A DNA stretch of 64,000 bases from NCBI RefSeq assembly GCF_025244685.1, contig NZ_CP104202.1, positions 1,492,359 to 1,556,358 on the forward strand. The letters run 5' to 3'. This document shows, one piece after another, positions 38,676 through 47,217 of the stretch (position 1 is its first letter; each line of letters starts with the position of its first letter). The DNA is from Chlorobaculum sp. MV4-Y (lineage in GTDB: Bacteria > Bacteroidota > Chlorobiia > Chlorobiales > Chlorobiaceae). The notes beneath the pieces were generated by a model. That model had not been told where the DNA came from and did no database searches. It saw only the letters and a list, made by a program, of their open reading frames with translations. Both the position numbers and the translations under genes were made by a program.

Positions 38676-41360
38676 CTGAAGCGGCCAATTCTTTATTCCT
38701 GTTTTTTGTTGCCGGTAACGCTGCTTTTCATCAATTCTGATGCTGCGCATGCTGATTTCCTCTCCACTCCCCAGCTTGCCTCATTAGATATAGCAGCAAC
38801 CGAACTTGCCAGAAACACAGGATCGGGTTCACAAAACCATCTTTTCCTGGTCGGAGTGTATCTCAATGGCCGTGAACGCGGAGCCATGAACGTCCTGCTC
38901 GATAACGGAGAAATCTGGATTCCGTGGAACGATTTTCTTGAGCTGACCGGTCTTCAGGTGTCCGAAGAGCAGAACGACACTGTGGTGCTCCGTACCACTA
39001 TCGGGGATATTCGCTTGGCGACGACAACCCTGCGTCTTTTTGGTGGCAATCCCTATATCTCCTTCAAAATACTTGAAGAGAAGTTTCGGATATTTCCGTC
39101 TTTCGATCAGTCGCTCTTCGCCATCAAGTTGCAAATCACCTGGTCTCCCGCGAAGTCAACTCCGTCTGCCCGCGCTGTGCTCAAAGCCGATGTTACTGGC
39201 CCGGATACATCGCTTGCGTTCATCCACGGAGCGTATCAATACAACGGCAATCTGCAGAATACGGCAAGCCAGCAATTGGAGATACTCGCAGGCGGAAGAG
39301 TCCTGGACGGCATCTGGAACATCGATATGCAGGGAGACCCGAGCCGGAATATCGACCTTACCGCTTACCACTGGACTTCGATCAACCCCCATACGGCGTT
39401 TCGCCTGGGCACGGGACAAACCGATTTTCCGACACAGCTCTCGACAGGTACGTTTACCGGTGCTCAGTTTGGCTGGAGCAATTCGGATATCACTCCATAT
39501 TTCGATCAGCCGCTGTCGTCATCGCTGAACGCATTCATGATCTTTAACACCTCCCAACTGAGAAACATTGATGGCAGCGGGCCAGCGGGAGGCATTGCCG
39601 AATTAAGGTTTAATGGCAAGGCGGTTGCCCGGCAGCTCATTCGACTCGACGGCCGGTTTTCTTTTCCAAATGTGCAAATGGGCCTCGATTTTCGAAAAAC
39701 GGAAGTGTATGTATATACCCGTTCGATCCTCGAAAAGCCATCAGCCATTCTGGATTACAGCCAGGCCATAGCCCACCGCGCCCTTGAATCAGGCAAGATT
39801 CTGGCCAGCGGTGGGATCGGAATAGATGGGAATCCGTTACTTCAGCAGAACACTGCCGAACTCGACCGCCCAACGGCGTATGGCCATGTTCAGTACGGCA
39901 TCAACCATTGGCTGACTGCGGAAACCGCCATTCAGAAAAGGGGTAATGGCCACGGACCTGACGGCTTGGCTGGTGCTGTTGTTTCTTTAGGTTCGTCATG
40001 GAATGCATCCGTGTATGCGGCAAGCTCAAATGCACACCTGGGAACCGAGTTGAGTCTGGAGCATCGTGGAGAACGATCATCGCTGTTGCTGAGCAGTTCC
40101 AAATACGAGCAGAATTTCCTGTCTGACGAGCAACCGTCGATAAACCGTCAGTTATTGAATTTTTCCTGGAGTCCACTCAACAACATGAACCTCTCGCTTC
40201 TCGGACGCCGTGAAGAGAGCGGGGAAAACAAGAGCTCGTTTCTTCGCCCCGGAGGATCAATTTTCTTGCGAAACGGCTTAAGGTTTTCGGTCACGCCGGA
40301 ATATGATGCCTTTCCGGAGTACCAATACGAAATAGATTATTACGCCACGACATTCTGGTGGACTGCGATGTACAACACCGAAACCATTGATACAACCGTT
40401 TCGTGGCAGTTTTCAGACCGAACGAATTTCCGCCTTTTCAATCAGTATAGCGTGGGCAACCATGCAAATGCAACCAGCGCGTATCTTGACTGGTACACCA
40501 CCAGCGCCAGGCGTTCCCTCATCCAGTTTGTTGCGACCTATACTGGTAATCGAACCGGCTTTTCACTGGCCTATCACCGCGCTGCTGACGCCGGCCTGGA
40601 TTTTTCGCTCGCATATCTGTACCAGATGAACAACACCCTTATGCTCGATATCGATCAGGCCGTGCAGGAGAATCCGGTGAGCAAGCATCTGTTCATGTGC
40701 ACATTATCGTTTGATTTCGGCTGGTCCGGCAAGCGCTTGCAGCCGGTCAACCGGTGGACTATTTCGCCAATGCGTGGTGGAATTGCCGGATCGCTGGCCG
40801 CAGATGAGAATAGCGGGCTGCAAAAAAACCAGATTCAGGATGTTGGTATTCTGGTTAATGGATACCAGATGCCACAGAATCAGCAGGACGGAAATTATTT
40901 TGTAGGGAACCTCAAACCGGGATTATATAAAATATCGATCGATCCAGCCAAGCTGCCCATACAGTTCGTCCCTGACAAGGAAGCGAGCATTGTCGAGGTG
41001 AAAGGCTCCGGCATAACCAATGTCAATATTCCGGTCCATGCAGAATACGGCATTGCAGGCCAGCTTCTCGATCTTTCAGGCAAAGGCGTCGCCAACGGAA
41101 TACTGGTACTGACCGACTCGAAAAACAACACAGTAGCCACAGTTTCGACCAACGAGTTCGGCTATTACCGTGCAGACGGACTGCGCTGCGGAGAATACAT
41201 GCTCAAGCCGGTTTCCGTGACAGGACAGCCCATAGAAAATGCTGATCCAAAGACAGTTATCATCAAGGATGATTATCTGTTCGATGTCAATGTTACCGTA
41301 AACCTCCCGGCACAGCCACAGAAAGCAGCCGAACCGCCGGCAGAAAAAAGCGGCAACTAA
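38676..41360 (+). CDS. Fimbrial outer-membrane usher-like protein, CTG start likely
   Basis: About 894 residues. AAGGAGG stands five bases before a CTG at 38676, giving (CTG)KRPILYSCFLLPVTLLFINSDAAHA, a signal peptide; no ATG fits. Then an N-terminal domain (FLVGVYLNGRERGAMNVLLDNGEIWIP), a long beta-barrel-like region with alternating aromatic strands (NRQLLNFSWSPLNNMNLSLLGRR), a plug-like segment, and at the end a beta sandwich with GIAGQLLDLSGKGVANGILVLTD...TNEFGYYRADGLRCGEYMLKP, similar to carboxypeptidase-regulatory-like domains. Ushers form the secretion pore and assembly platform of pili. Codon use and G+C seem lower than in flanking genes. Confidence 0.75.
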   Translation: MKRPILYSCFLLPVTLLFINSDAAHADFLSTPQLASLDIAATELARNTGSGSQNHLFLVGVYLNGRERGAMNVLLDNGEIWIPWNDFLELTGLQVSEEQNDTVVLRTTIGDIRLATTTLRLFGGNPYISFKILEEKFRIFPSFDQSLFAIKLQITWSPAKSTPSARAVLKADVTGPDTSLAFIHGAYQYNGNLQNTASQQLEILAGGRVLDGIWNIDMQGDPSRNIDLTAYHWTSINPHTAFRLGTGQTDFPTQLSTGTFTGAQFGWSNSDITPYFDQPLSSSLNAFMIFNTSQLRNIDGSGPAGGIAELRFNGKAVARQLIRLDGRFSFPNVQMGLDFRKTEVYVYTRSILEKPSAILDYSQAIAHRALESGKILASGGIGIDGNPLLQQNTAELDRPTAYGHVQYGINHWLTAETAIQKRGNGHGPDGLAGAVVSLGSSWNASVYAASSNAHLGTELSLEHRGERSSLLLSSSKYEQNFLSDEQPSINRQLLNFSWSPLNNMNLSLLGRREESGENKSSFLRPGGSIFLRNGLRFSVTPEYDAFPEYQYEIDYYATTFWWTAMYNTETIDTTVSWQFSDRTNFRLFNQYSVGNHANATSAYLDWYTTSARRSLIQFVATYTGNRTGFSLAYHRAADAGLDFSLAYLYQMNNTLMLDIDQAVQENPVSKHLFMCTLSFDFGWSGKRLQPVNRWTISPMRGGIAGSLAADENSGLQKNQIQDVGILVNGYQMPQNQQDGNYFVGNLKPGLYKISIDPAKLPIQFVPDKEASIVEVKGSGITNVNIPVHAEYGIAGQLLDLSGKGVANGILVLTDSKNNTVATVSTNEFGYYRADGLRCGEYMLKPVSVTGQPIENADPKTVIIKDDYLFDVNVTVNLPAQPQKAAEPPAEKSGN

Positions 41361-41461
41361 AACAGTATGCAATGATACCCCAATAACGGCAAGCCAAGCC
41401 TGCACAGCATCCTCAAACGGATTGTCTTCTTCAAGAACTTCGCCTCGCATCCCGATCGAAT

Positions 41462-42928
41462 TCACAGACCCGCTTTCACCTTCGCCCCCGCGTCATTTTG
41501 CCAGCCACCACCAAGCGCGACGTACATTGCGGCGGTGTCCTGCATCTGCTGGGCCCGGGCTTGCAGGTAACCGATTTTCGCTTGCCGGTACTGAATGTCC
41601 GCCAGAATCACCTGCACGTAGTTGACCATGCCCGCCTTGTAATTGGCCTGGATAAGGTCGAGTGAGAGTTTCGCGCTATCGACAGCCTGCCTTTCGGCTT
41701 CGGCCTGCTCGGCGTCGTGCTCAAGCGCTCGGATAAGGTCGGCAACCTGGGCAAAGGCGGCGAGCACGGCCTGGCGGTACAACGCAAGAGTCTGGTTCCG
41801 CGAGGCGATGGCGGCGCGGCGCTTGGCGCGAAGCGAGCCGCCGTTGAAGATCGGCGCGGCGATGTTGCCGCCGATTGACCAGAAGCGGTTGAGCGGATCG
41901 GAAAGCTCGTGCGGCTGGCTGGCTGTGCGACCGTAACTGCCGGTGAGCGTGAAGCTCGGGAAGAGCGCTGCCGTGGCGACGCCGATTTCAGCGTTGGCTG
42001 CGTGCAGCTGTGCTTCGGCGGCGAGGATGTCCGGGCGCTGGCGTACCAGCTCCGAGGGCAGAGAGAGCGGCACGCGCTCCGGCAGCACAATGCCGGAGAG
42101 GCGCAGATCGGGCGTTGCCCACTCCGCCGGAGTCTTTCCGGCAAGCGTTGCAAGCAGGTGCTCAGCCTGGCTGAGCTTCTGCCTGACCGGCGGCACGACG
42201 GCCTCCAGCGAGGCAATCTGGCTCCGTAACGCCAGCACGGAGCTGTAGGGTGCTATACCTGCCTGGTACTGCTTTGTGGCAATCGAGAGCTGATCCTTTT
42301 CGATGGCGATGAGCTGCTCGTACTCGTCGAGTTCATCGCGATAAGCGGCGATGGCGATGCTCGTATTGACAATATTTCCTGTGAGCGTCATGTACACGCC
42401 AAGAGTCTGCGCGCGCTGCACGTCCACTTGCGCACCGAGCGCCTCTACACTGCGCCGCTGCCCACCGAAGAGATCGAGTGCATAGCTGACCGATGCAGAG
42501 AAAGTCGAAAGATTGAGGATGCTGCCGGTGCTGACGCCCCCTGAAGCCGCTGGCGATGCTGCTTGCCTTGTCTGCGAAAAGGTTGCGCTGACCTGCGGAT
42601 AAAAAATTCCGGCCCCGGCACGGAGATTCTCCCGGCTCGCCTTCAGGCTCGCCTCGGCGGCTTGCAGGCCCGGGTTGTCCGCAAGTCCTTGCGCAACGAC
42701 CGCGTCCAGCTGGCTGGAGCCGAACGACCTCCACCAGCAGGCCGCAGGCCCGACGCCCTCGTCGAAGCGCTGCCCGCCACTCTCCGGCTTCGGAAGCGGC
42801 TGCCGGTCATACGATTTCACCGCCGGAGCCTCAGGCTTTACGAAATCCGGCCCCATAGCGCATCCAGACAGCAGAAGCGCGGAAAAAGCGAGCGACACGA
42901 CGCCGCGCCGGGCGATGCTTTTCGACAT
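41462..42928 (-). CDS. TolC-like outer-membrane efflux lipoprotein (NodT family)
   Basis: A 488-residue outer-membrane factor. Lipoprotein signal LAFSALLLSGC (lipobox LSGC, Cys about 22) followed by the NodT-type GPDFVKPEAPAV. Two repeated OEP domains of long helices with DNPGLQAAEASLKASRENLRAGAGIFYPQVSATFSQTR and ERVPLSLPSELVRQRPDILAAEAQLHAANAEIGVATAALFPSFTLTGSYG. It provides the exit duct of the ABC exporter encoded by the three genes before it. Start at 42928, 14 bases after the adaptor stop. Last gene of the operon. Confidence 0.92.
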   Translation of the reverse strand: MSKSIARRGVVSLAFSALLLSGCAMGPDFVKPEAPAVKSYDRQPLPKPESGGQRFDEGVGPAACWWRSFGSSQLDAVVAQGLADNPGLQAAEASLKASRENLRAGAGIFYPQVSATFSQTRQAASPAASGGVSTGSILNLSTFSASVSYALDLFGGQRRSVEALGAQVDVQRAQTLGVYMTLTGNIVNTSIAIAAYRDELDEYEQLIAIEKDQLSIATKQYQAGIAPYSSVLALRSQIASLEAVVPPVRQKLSQAEHLLATLAGKTPAEWATPDLRLSGIVLPERVPLSLPSELVRQRPDILAAEAQLHAANAEIGVATAALFPSFTLTGSYGRTASQPHELSDPLNRFWSIGGNIAAPIFNGGSLRAKRRAAIASRNQTLALYRQAVLAAFAQVADLIRALEHDAEQAEAERQAVDSAKLSLDLIQANYKAGMVNYVQVILADIQYRQAKIGYLQARAQQMQDTAAMYVALGGGWQNDAGAKVKAGL

Positions 42929-42941
42929 GACTGCCACCAGA

Positions 42942-43886
42942 TTATTTGTTGTTCGCTGCCTGTTCACCGATGTAAATATCGACCAGTTGACCGGGATAGA
43001 GCGTTACGTTTTTGGGCTTCACAAAGCTGAAGATGACCGGCAGCACCCGGACGTCCACCCGCTCGGTGCGCTGGCTCGACAGCTCGATTTTTGGCGTCAC
43101 GTCCGGCTGGAAGCGCTCGAATTTCAGAGGAATCTTGAGTGTGGTGCCGCGGATTGACATGCTGGCACTCATCCGGACCGGATCTGGAAGCCGCTGGATC
43201 AGGATTTCGTCAACGTAACAACGCACCTGCAAACTGTTGTCCGAATTGCCCATAACGATGACCGGCACGTAGCCGCCAGTGTAGGAATTGTACCCGCCCT
43301 GGCTCGAAATGTAGCTGCCAACCGAGGTGTTGATCGCCAGAACCGTGCCGTCTTCGCGCGCCGTGAGGGTGTATTTGCCGAGCAGTGCTCGGGCCGCATC
43401 GTACTGTTTGCGAGCAAGTTCGAGGTTCGCTTTGGCTGAGCGGACGGCGTTGGCGGCGGTATCGAGCGCATCCTTGCTCACTGAGCGCGGATCGAGATTC
43501 CACGAAGCCTTCAGTTTTGCGTACTGCGCCTGCACGTTTGCCACGCTCGCCTCGGCCACCGCGATGCTCGCTTTCGCCGATTCAGCCGTCGAGCGCTGCA
43601 CCGCGTCGTCGAGCATGAGCAGCGGCTCGCCCGCCTTGACCTGCTGACCCTCATGGGCGAGAATCTTCAGCACCGTGCCGGATACTTCAGGGTAGATGTT
43701 GACGTTCGAGCCGTTTTTCTGAGCGCTTTCGATGATGCCGTTGGCGTAAATTCCACTACGGTAAGGGTTCGACGCCGGTTTGAAGGCGGGCGGCTCCGAT
43801 TTCGGGCGCAGCTTCATGAAAAATGCGCTTCCCACGCCAAGCAGAATGCCGAAGACCGCGATGCCGATCAGGATTTTATTTCTCAT
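42942..43886 (-). CDS. Periplasmic adaptor protein of ABC exporter (HlyD/DevB-like)
   Basis: A 314-residue membrane-fusion protein: membrane anchor (ILIGIAVFGILLGVGSAFFM, about 5-24), first lipoyl half (GSNVNIYPEVSGTVLKILAHEGQQVKAGEPLLMLDD), a helical hairpin (about 90-160), second lipoyl half (LTAREDGTVLAINTSVGSYIS) and beta-barrel domain. It links the inner-membrane ABC complex to the TolC-like protein. The start ATG lies inside the end of the ATPase gene (11-base overlap), a sign of coupled translation. Confidence 0.9.
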   Translation of the reverse strand: MRNKILIGIAVFGILLGVGSAFFMKLRPKSEPPAFKPASNPYRSGIYANGIIESAQKNGSNVNIYPEVSGTVLKILAHEGQQVKAGEPLLMLDDAVQRSTAESAKASIAVAEASVANVQAQYAKLKASWNLDPRSVSKDALDTAANAVRSAKANLELARKQYDAARALLGKYTLTAREDGTVLAINTSVGSYISSQGGYNSYTGGYVPVIVMGNSDNSLQVRCYVDEILIQRLPDPVRMSASMSIRGTTLKIPLKFERFQPDVTPKIELSSQRTERVDVRVLPVIFSFVKPKNVTLYPGQLVDIYIGEQAANNK

Positions 43887-44595
43887 GCTGTTGACTGTTT
43901 TCGTAACCAGATTCGTAACCGACGATTTTGCCATCCTCCATCTTCATGATCCGGTCAGCATATTCGTAAATACGGCTATCGTGCGTCACGATGATGATAG
44001 CCCGTTTTTCGTTCAGGATATGTGTTTTCACGAACTCCACGATCTTCCGGCCGGTATCGCCATCGAGCGAGGCGGTCGGTTCGTCGAAGATGAGGATGTC
44101 TGGCTGGCCCGCGATAGCCCGCGCGATGGCCACGCGCTGCTGTTCGCCGCCGCTCAGCTTCACCGGCTGAAGGTCGGCGCGATCTTTCAGGCCGACAATG
44201 TCGAGATAGTCGCGGGCGAGCTTCATGGTCGCGTTCCACTCCATTTTCTTCAGAATCAGCGGAATAGCTACGTTCTCGGCCGTGGTCAGGCGCGGGAAAA
44301 GGTGGTAGTCCTGAAAGACGAAGCCGATCTTGTTCAGGCGCAGGTCGGCCAGATCGTCATCCTTCATTGTCCAGATATCCTGATCTTCAACAACAACGCT
44401 CCCCTCGTTGGGCCTCAGAATGCCCGAAATCATGCTGAGCAACGTCGTCTTGCCGCTTCCCGACGGGCCGACGATGAAGAGCATCTCGCCGTATTGAGCC
44501 TCGAAGGAAACTCCTTTCACCGCCACAGTCTTGGCCTCGCCCTCGCCGAACCACTTGACCAGATTGCTGGCACTGATAATCACCGATCCGCTCAT
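43876..44595 (-). CDS. ABC exporter ATPase (MacB/LolD/DevA-like)
   Basis: A 239-residue ATPase with Walker A GPSGSGKT, Q-loop VFQDYHLFPRLT, signature [17 protein letters not shown], Walker B LIFDEPTASLDG and switch His VTHDSRI. It powers the exporter built with the permease just upstream (its ATG is one base past the permease stop) and the adaptor downstream. The MacB/LolD-type fold suggests a mechanotransmission exporter acting on periplasmic or outer-leaflet substrates such as lipids, glycolipids or drugs; the substrate is unknown. Confidence 0.92.
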   Translation of the reverse strand: MSGSVIISASNLVKWFGEGEAKTVAVKGVSFEAQYGEMLFIVGPSGSGKTTLLSMISGILRPNEGSVVVEDQDIWTMKDDDLADLRLNKIGFVFQDYHLFPRLTTAENVAIPLILKKMEWNATMKLARDYLDIVGLKDRADLQPVKLSGGEQQRVAIARAIAGQPDILIFDEPTASLDGDTGRKIVEFVKTHILNEKRAIIIVTHDSRIYEYADRIMKMEDGKIVGYESGYENSQQHEK

Positions 44596-44596
44596 A

Positions 44597-45742
44597 TCAG
44601 CCCCGGAAAATATCGAATGGCTGAATCTGCAACACCTTGCGCACGCCGATATAGCTCGAAAAGCCTGCAATAATCATCACCATGACGAGCGCCAGGCCGA
44701 GCGTCTGGTAGGTGAGCTGCGCGGCGTAATCGGGCACGCGCCACTTGGCGATAATCATGAAGGTCGAGGCCGCCCCGACGCCAAGTCCGTAACCGATCAG
44801 CGAGGTGACAACCGCCTGCACGAGAATCATGGAAACCAGTTCATTACCTTTCGCGCCGATGGCTTTCATAGCGCCAAACTTGCCGATGTTTTCGAGAATG
44901 AAGGTGTAGAAGGTCTGGCCGGAGATGGAGAGGCCGACAACGAAACTGATGGCAGTCATCATCATGATGTTCATGCCGACGCCGGTTTTGTAGGTGTAGA
45001 AGTTGGAAACCTTTTTGACGAACTGCTCGCGGGTGAGCGCCTCGTAGCCGAGTTGGGCGATAGCCTTCTGGATGCCGGGAATGTCTGCATCACTCTTCGG
45101 CTCGATCAGCACATAGGATGTGGTGAAGCGCGCCGAGGGGATGTACGTTATTGCGCGGCTGTAAGTTGTGTAGAGCGTCGGGATGCCGAAAAGCCCCGAT
45201 GAGGCGACTTTGGCGAGGCCGACCACTGTCCCCCGGTTATCGTTGATCTCGAACTGGGTGCCGATTTTCGGGCTTTCGAGCTTGGCGTATTCGGCATCCT
45301 TGACCACCACGAAGGCATTCTCGGCGAAAACATCCTCGATCCTGCCCTCGAGCATCTCGGGCCGTCCGAAAAGCGTGGCGTCATCGAGTCCAACGACCGT
45401 CGCTGCCTGATAGGTGCCGTCCTTGAGCTTGATCAGGGCACTACCGAAATAGAGCGGCACGGCGTACTTCACACCCGGAATGCTCCGCGACGCCGAAAGG
45501 ATGTAATCGGGCATCGGAATGCTGCTGTTGGTGTTGTTCACCGCCGGATCCATCACCCAGATTTTCGCACCGATGTTATAGACCGGAGCGCACGAGCGGG
45601 CCAGAATGCCGGAAAACATCGACATCATCATCACCATGAGAAATACGGCGAAGGTAATGCCGACCAGAAGGGCCGTGAATTTGCTCTTGTCGTTCATCAA
45701 GAGCTTGAGCGCCACCCTGTAGATACCGAAGACAGGTTTCAT
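44597..45742 (-). CDS. ABC exporter permease (DevC/FtsX-like)
   Basis: A 381-residue permease: one N-terminal membrane segment (FTALLVGITFAVFLMVMMMSMFSGI), a large periplasmic domain (about 50-260) and three C-terminal membrane segments (MTAISFVVGLSISGQTFYTFI, VSMILVQAVVTSLIGYGLGVGAAS, LALVMVMIIAGFSSYIGVRKV). FGAMKAIGAKGNELVSMILVQA is the FtsX-domain coupling signature shared with DevC. Start at 45742 (MKPVFGIYRVALKLL). First gene of the permease-ATPase-adaptor-OMF operon; the promoter should lie in 45743-45860. Confidence 0.88.
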   Translation of the reverse strand: MKPVFGIYRVALKLLMNDKSKFTALLVGITFAVFLMVMMMSMFSGILARSCAPVYNIGAKIWVMDPAVNNTNSSIPMPDYILSASRSIPGVKYAVPLYFGSALIKLKDGTYQAATVVGLDDATLFGRPEMLEGRIEDVFAENAFVVVKDAEYAKLESPKIGTQFEINDNRGTVVGLAKVASSGLFGIPTLYTTYSRAITYIPSARFTTSYVLIEPKSDADIPGIQKAIAQLGYEALTREQFVKKVSNFYTYKTGVGMNIMMMTAISFVVGLSISGQTFYTFILENIGKFGAMKAIGAKGNELVSMILVQAVVTSLIGYGLGVGAASTFMIIAKWRVPDYAAQLTYQTLGLALVMVMIIAGFSSYIGVRKVLQIQPFDIFRG

Positions 45743-46136
45743 TTCGACAATGGATCGGATTACCACCTACGCATCAATGAGAAACCGGAACAGGAAATTT
45801 CCATAAAATAAAAAAATTCGCTTTTTTCAAAAAACCTGCTCACGCCAAAACCGCCAGAGAAATTTGCCCGAAAAGAGAATGACTGCACGTGTAATCACAG
45901 GCAAAAGCTTTTCGGAATTTTCCTTCTCCGCGCATTCTCGATCTGAATGCCGCCCTGAACGCTCCCGGAACGAGCTGAGCACAGTATCGGTCAGTATGAC
46001 AAGCCGACAAGATCACCCCTGCAAGGCAATACTCAAAAATTCTTATCCCCATTTACAGAGGTCTGACAAAGTACCGAAACAAAAATGATGATAGGAGTTA
46101 CGAGAATAAATTTTATACGTTATAATCACGAATTCA
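45743..46136. other. Intergenic region upstream of the ABC exporter operon
   Basis: A 394-bp spacer. Near 45808-45832 is an AT-rich symmetric stretch (AAAAAATTCGCTTTTTT) which could be part of the operon leader. The rest holds no credible gene. Next to the decayed kinase TTTTATACGTTATAAT (about 46110-46126) could be a leftover promoter. Confidence 0.4.
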
Positions 46137-46579
46137 ATGTACCTTTCACCAAGAGATTTCCCGTCGAAGTTGCACCAGATGCTTGTCAACCTCTGCACAA
46201 ACGCCTGGCAGGCAATCGACAAAAGCAATGGCATCGTCACTGGCAACAATGGACAAATTATTACAGAAAGCCGGCAGGAAGAATACACTGTTTTTCGTGT
46301 CTATTTTCCAGTCATCGAGCTTTTCAGGCAGAATCCCAAGCGATTCGATCTGGTGATCACCGATCTCTGACCATGCCCGAACTCAGCGGACTTGAGCTGT
46401 CAGGCGAACTGACAAAAACCAACCCCCAAATACCGATTATGCTGATGACCGGCTTTGGCAAGGACATCGATGATGCGCGCAGTGTGAACAAGCTCGGCAT
46501 CTGCAAAATCCTGAAAAAACCGGTCAGACTTGCCGACCTGGTTTCGATGATCAACGAGATACTCACCGGAACCGGATGA
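46137..46579 (+). pseudogene. Decayed hybrid histidine kinase / response-regulator gene
   Basis: Three fragments of a hybrid sensor kinase run in order: LHQMLVNLCTNAWQAI (N-box of the ATPase domain), GQIITESRQEEYTVFRVYFPVI (end of the ATPase domain), and FDLVITDL / TMPELSGLELSGELTKTNPQIPIMLMTGFG...ICKILKKPVRLADLVSMINEIL (receiver domain with the phospho-acceptor Asp). The kinase core between the first two, and the start of the receiver, are deleted. After ITDL an apparent CT duplication (GATCTCTGACC) makes a TGA stop and shifts the frame. Both the dimerisation domain and sensor are missing. Not functional. Confidence 0.8.
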
Positions 46580-46673
46580 AAATCAACCGACAACAAACGT
46601 CAAGCCATATCCTGCTCAGGCTCGATCATTTTTTTACAAAAAGATTAAAAAATCTGCTGAATTCCCATTTTTT

Positions 46674-46682
46674 TGTTATATT
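46674..46682 (+). promoter_or_regulatory. Possible -10 element of the tRNA-Gln gene
   Basis: GTTATATT 13-20 bases before tRNA-Gln resembles a -10 box; no good -35 hexamer is seen at the usual distance. Confidence 0.3.
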
Positions 46683-46694
46683 GAGACTCACTAT

Positions 46695-46767
46695 TGAGGA
46701 GTGGCCAAATTGGTAAGGCTCCTGACTCTGGATCAGGCAATTCCAGGTTCGAGTCCTGGCTCCTCAG
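46695..46767 (+). tRNA. tRNA-Gln (anticodon CTG)
   Basis: Acceptor TGAGGAG with CTCCTCA (U1 start is typical of tRNA-Gln), D-arm GGCCAAATTGGTAAGGC, anticodon stem CCTGA/TCAGG with loop CTCTGGA (anticodon CTG), T-arm CCAGG-TTCGAGT-CCTGG. CCA is not encoded (GCAC follows), unlike the three other tRNA genes here. Confidence 0.9.
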
Positions 46768-46773
46768 CACTAT

Positions 46774-46808
46774 AAAGCCTTGTAGCAGAGAATGTTACAA
46801 GGCTTTTT
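46774..46808 (+). terminator. Terminator of tRNA-Gln
   Basis: AAAGCCTTGTA, an 11-base loop, TACAAGGCTTT then TT: an 11-bp stem with T-tract, 6 bases after the tRNA. Confidence 0.85.
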
Positions 46809-46848
46809 GCATCTTGTAAAGGGACAGCTATTCTTTGATCTATTAAGC

Positions 46849-47191
46849 TTAAACCGCCCCTATAATCTCGTCAAAGTTGACCCCTGTGGTACTTATAGAG
46901 TAAGTGGCAAACAGCTCATCATCAAGAATTTTCGTCTCCCCTCCTGTCTTTTTTTCAAGTGGCGCTCTGCCAAGAGGGCTTTTGGCCCGCACAACCGCAC
47001 GTCTCTCCGAAAAGTTTTGGCGCATCATCCGGGTTCCATGGCATAGTGTGCAACACCGACCACCAGTCAAGCACAAAGTAGCGCTTTTGACCGATGAACG
47101 CCATCGGAAACATGAGATGATAGCAGCACTGTACCCGCTTGACGTTGATCTTCAACTCTCCTTCGATTTTCGTACTTTTCAAGCATAGCAT
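46849..47191 (-). pseudogene. Possible small gene with a frameshift, unknown family
   Basis: Two overlapping minus-strand frames look like one protein: KINVKRVQCCYHLMFPMAFIG then QKRYFVLDWWSVLHTMPWNPDDAPKLFGE in one frame (47191 to about 47010), and AVVRAKSPLGRAPLEKKTGG then ETKILDDELFATYSISTTGVNFDEII in another (about 46995 to stop at 46849). The compositions are protein-like in each part and shadow-like elsewhere. I do not recognise a family. It could also be chance; the 410-bp gap between the tRNA-Gln terminator and bshA otherwise contains nothing I can identify. Confidence 0.3.
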
Positions 47192-47217
47192 GTTGATCTA
47201 ACTTGTGTTACAAGAAG

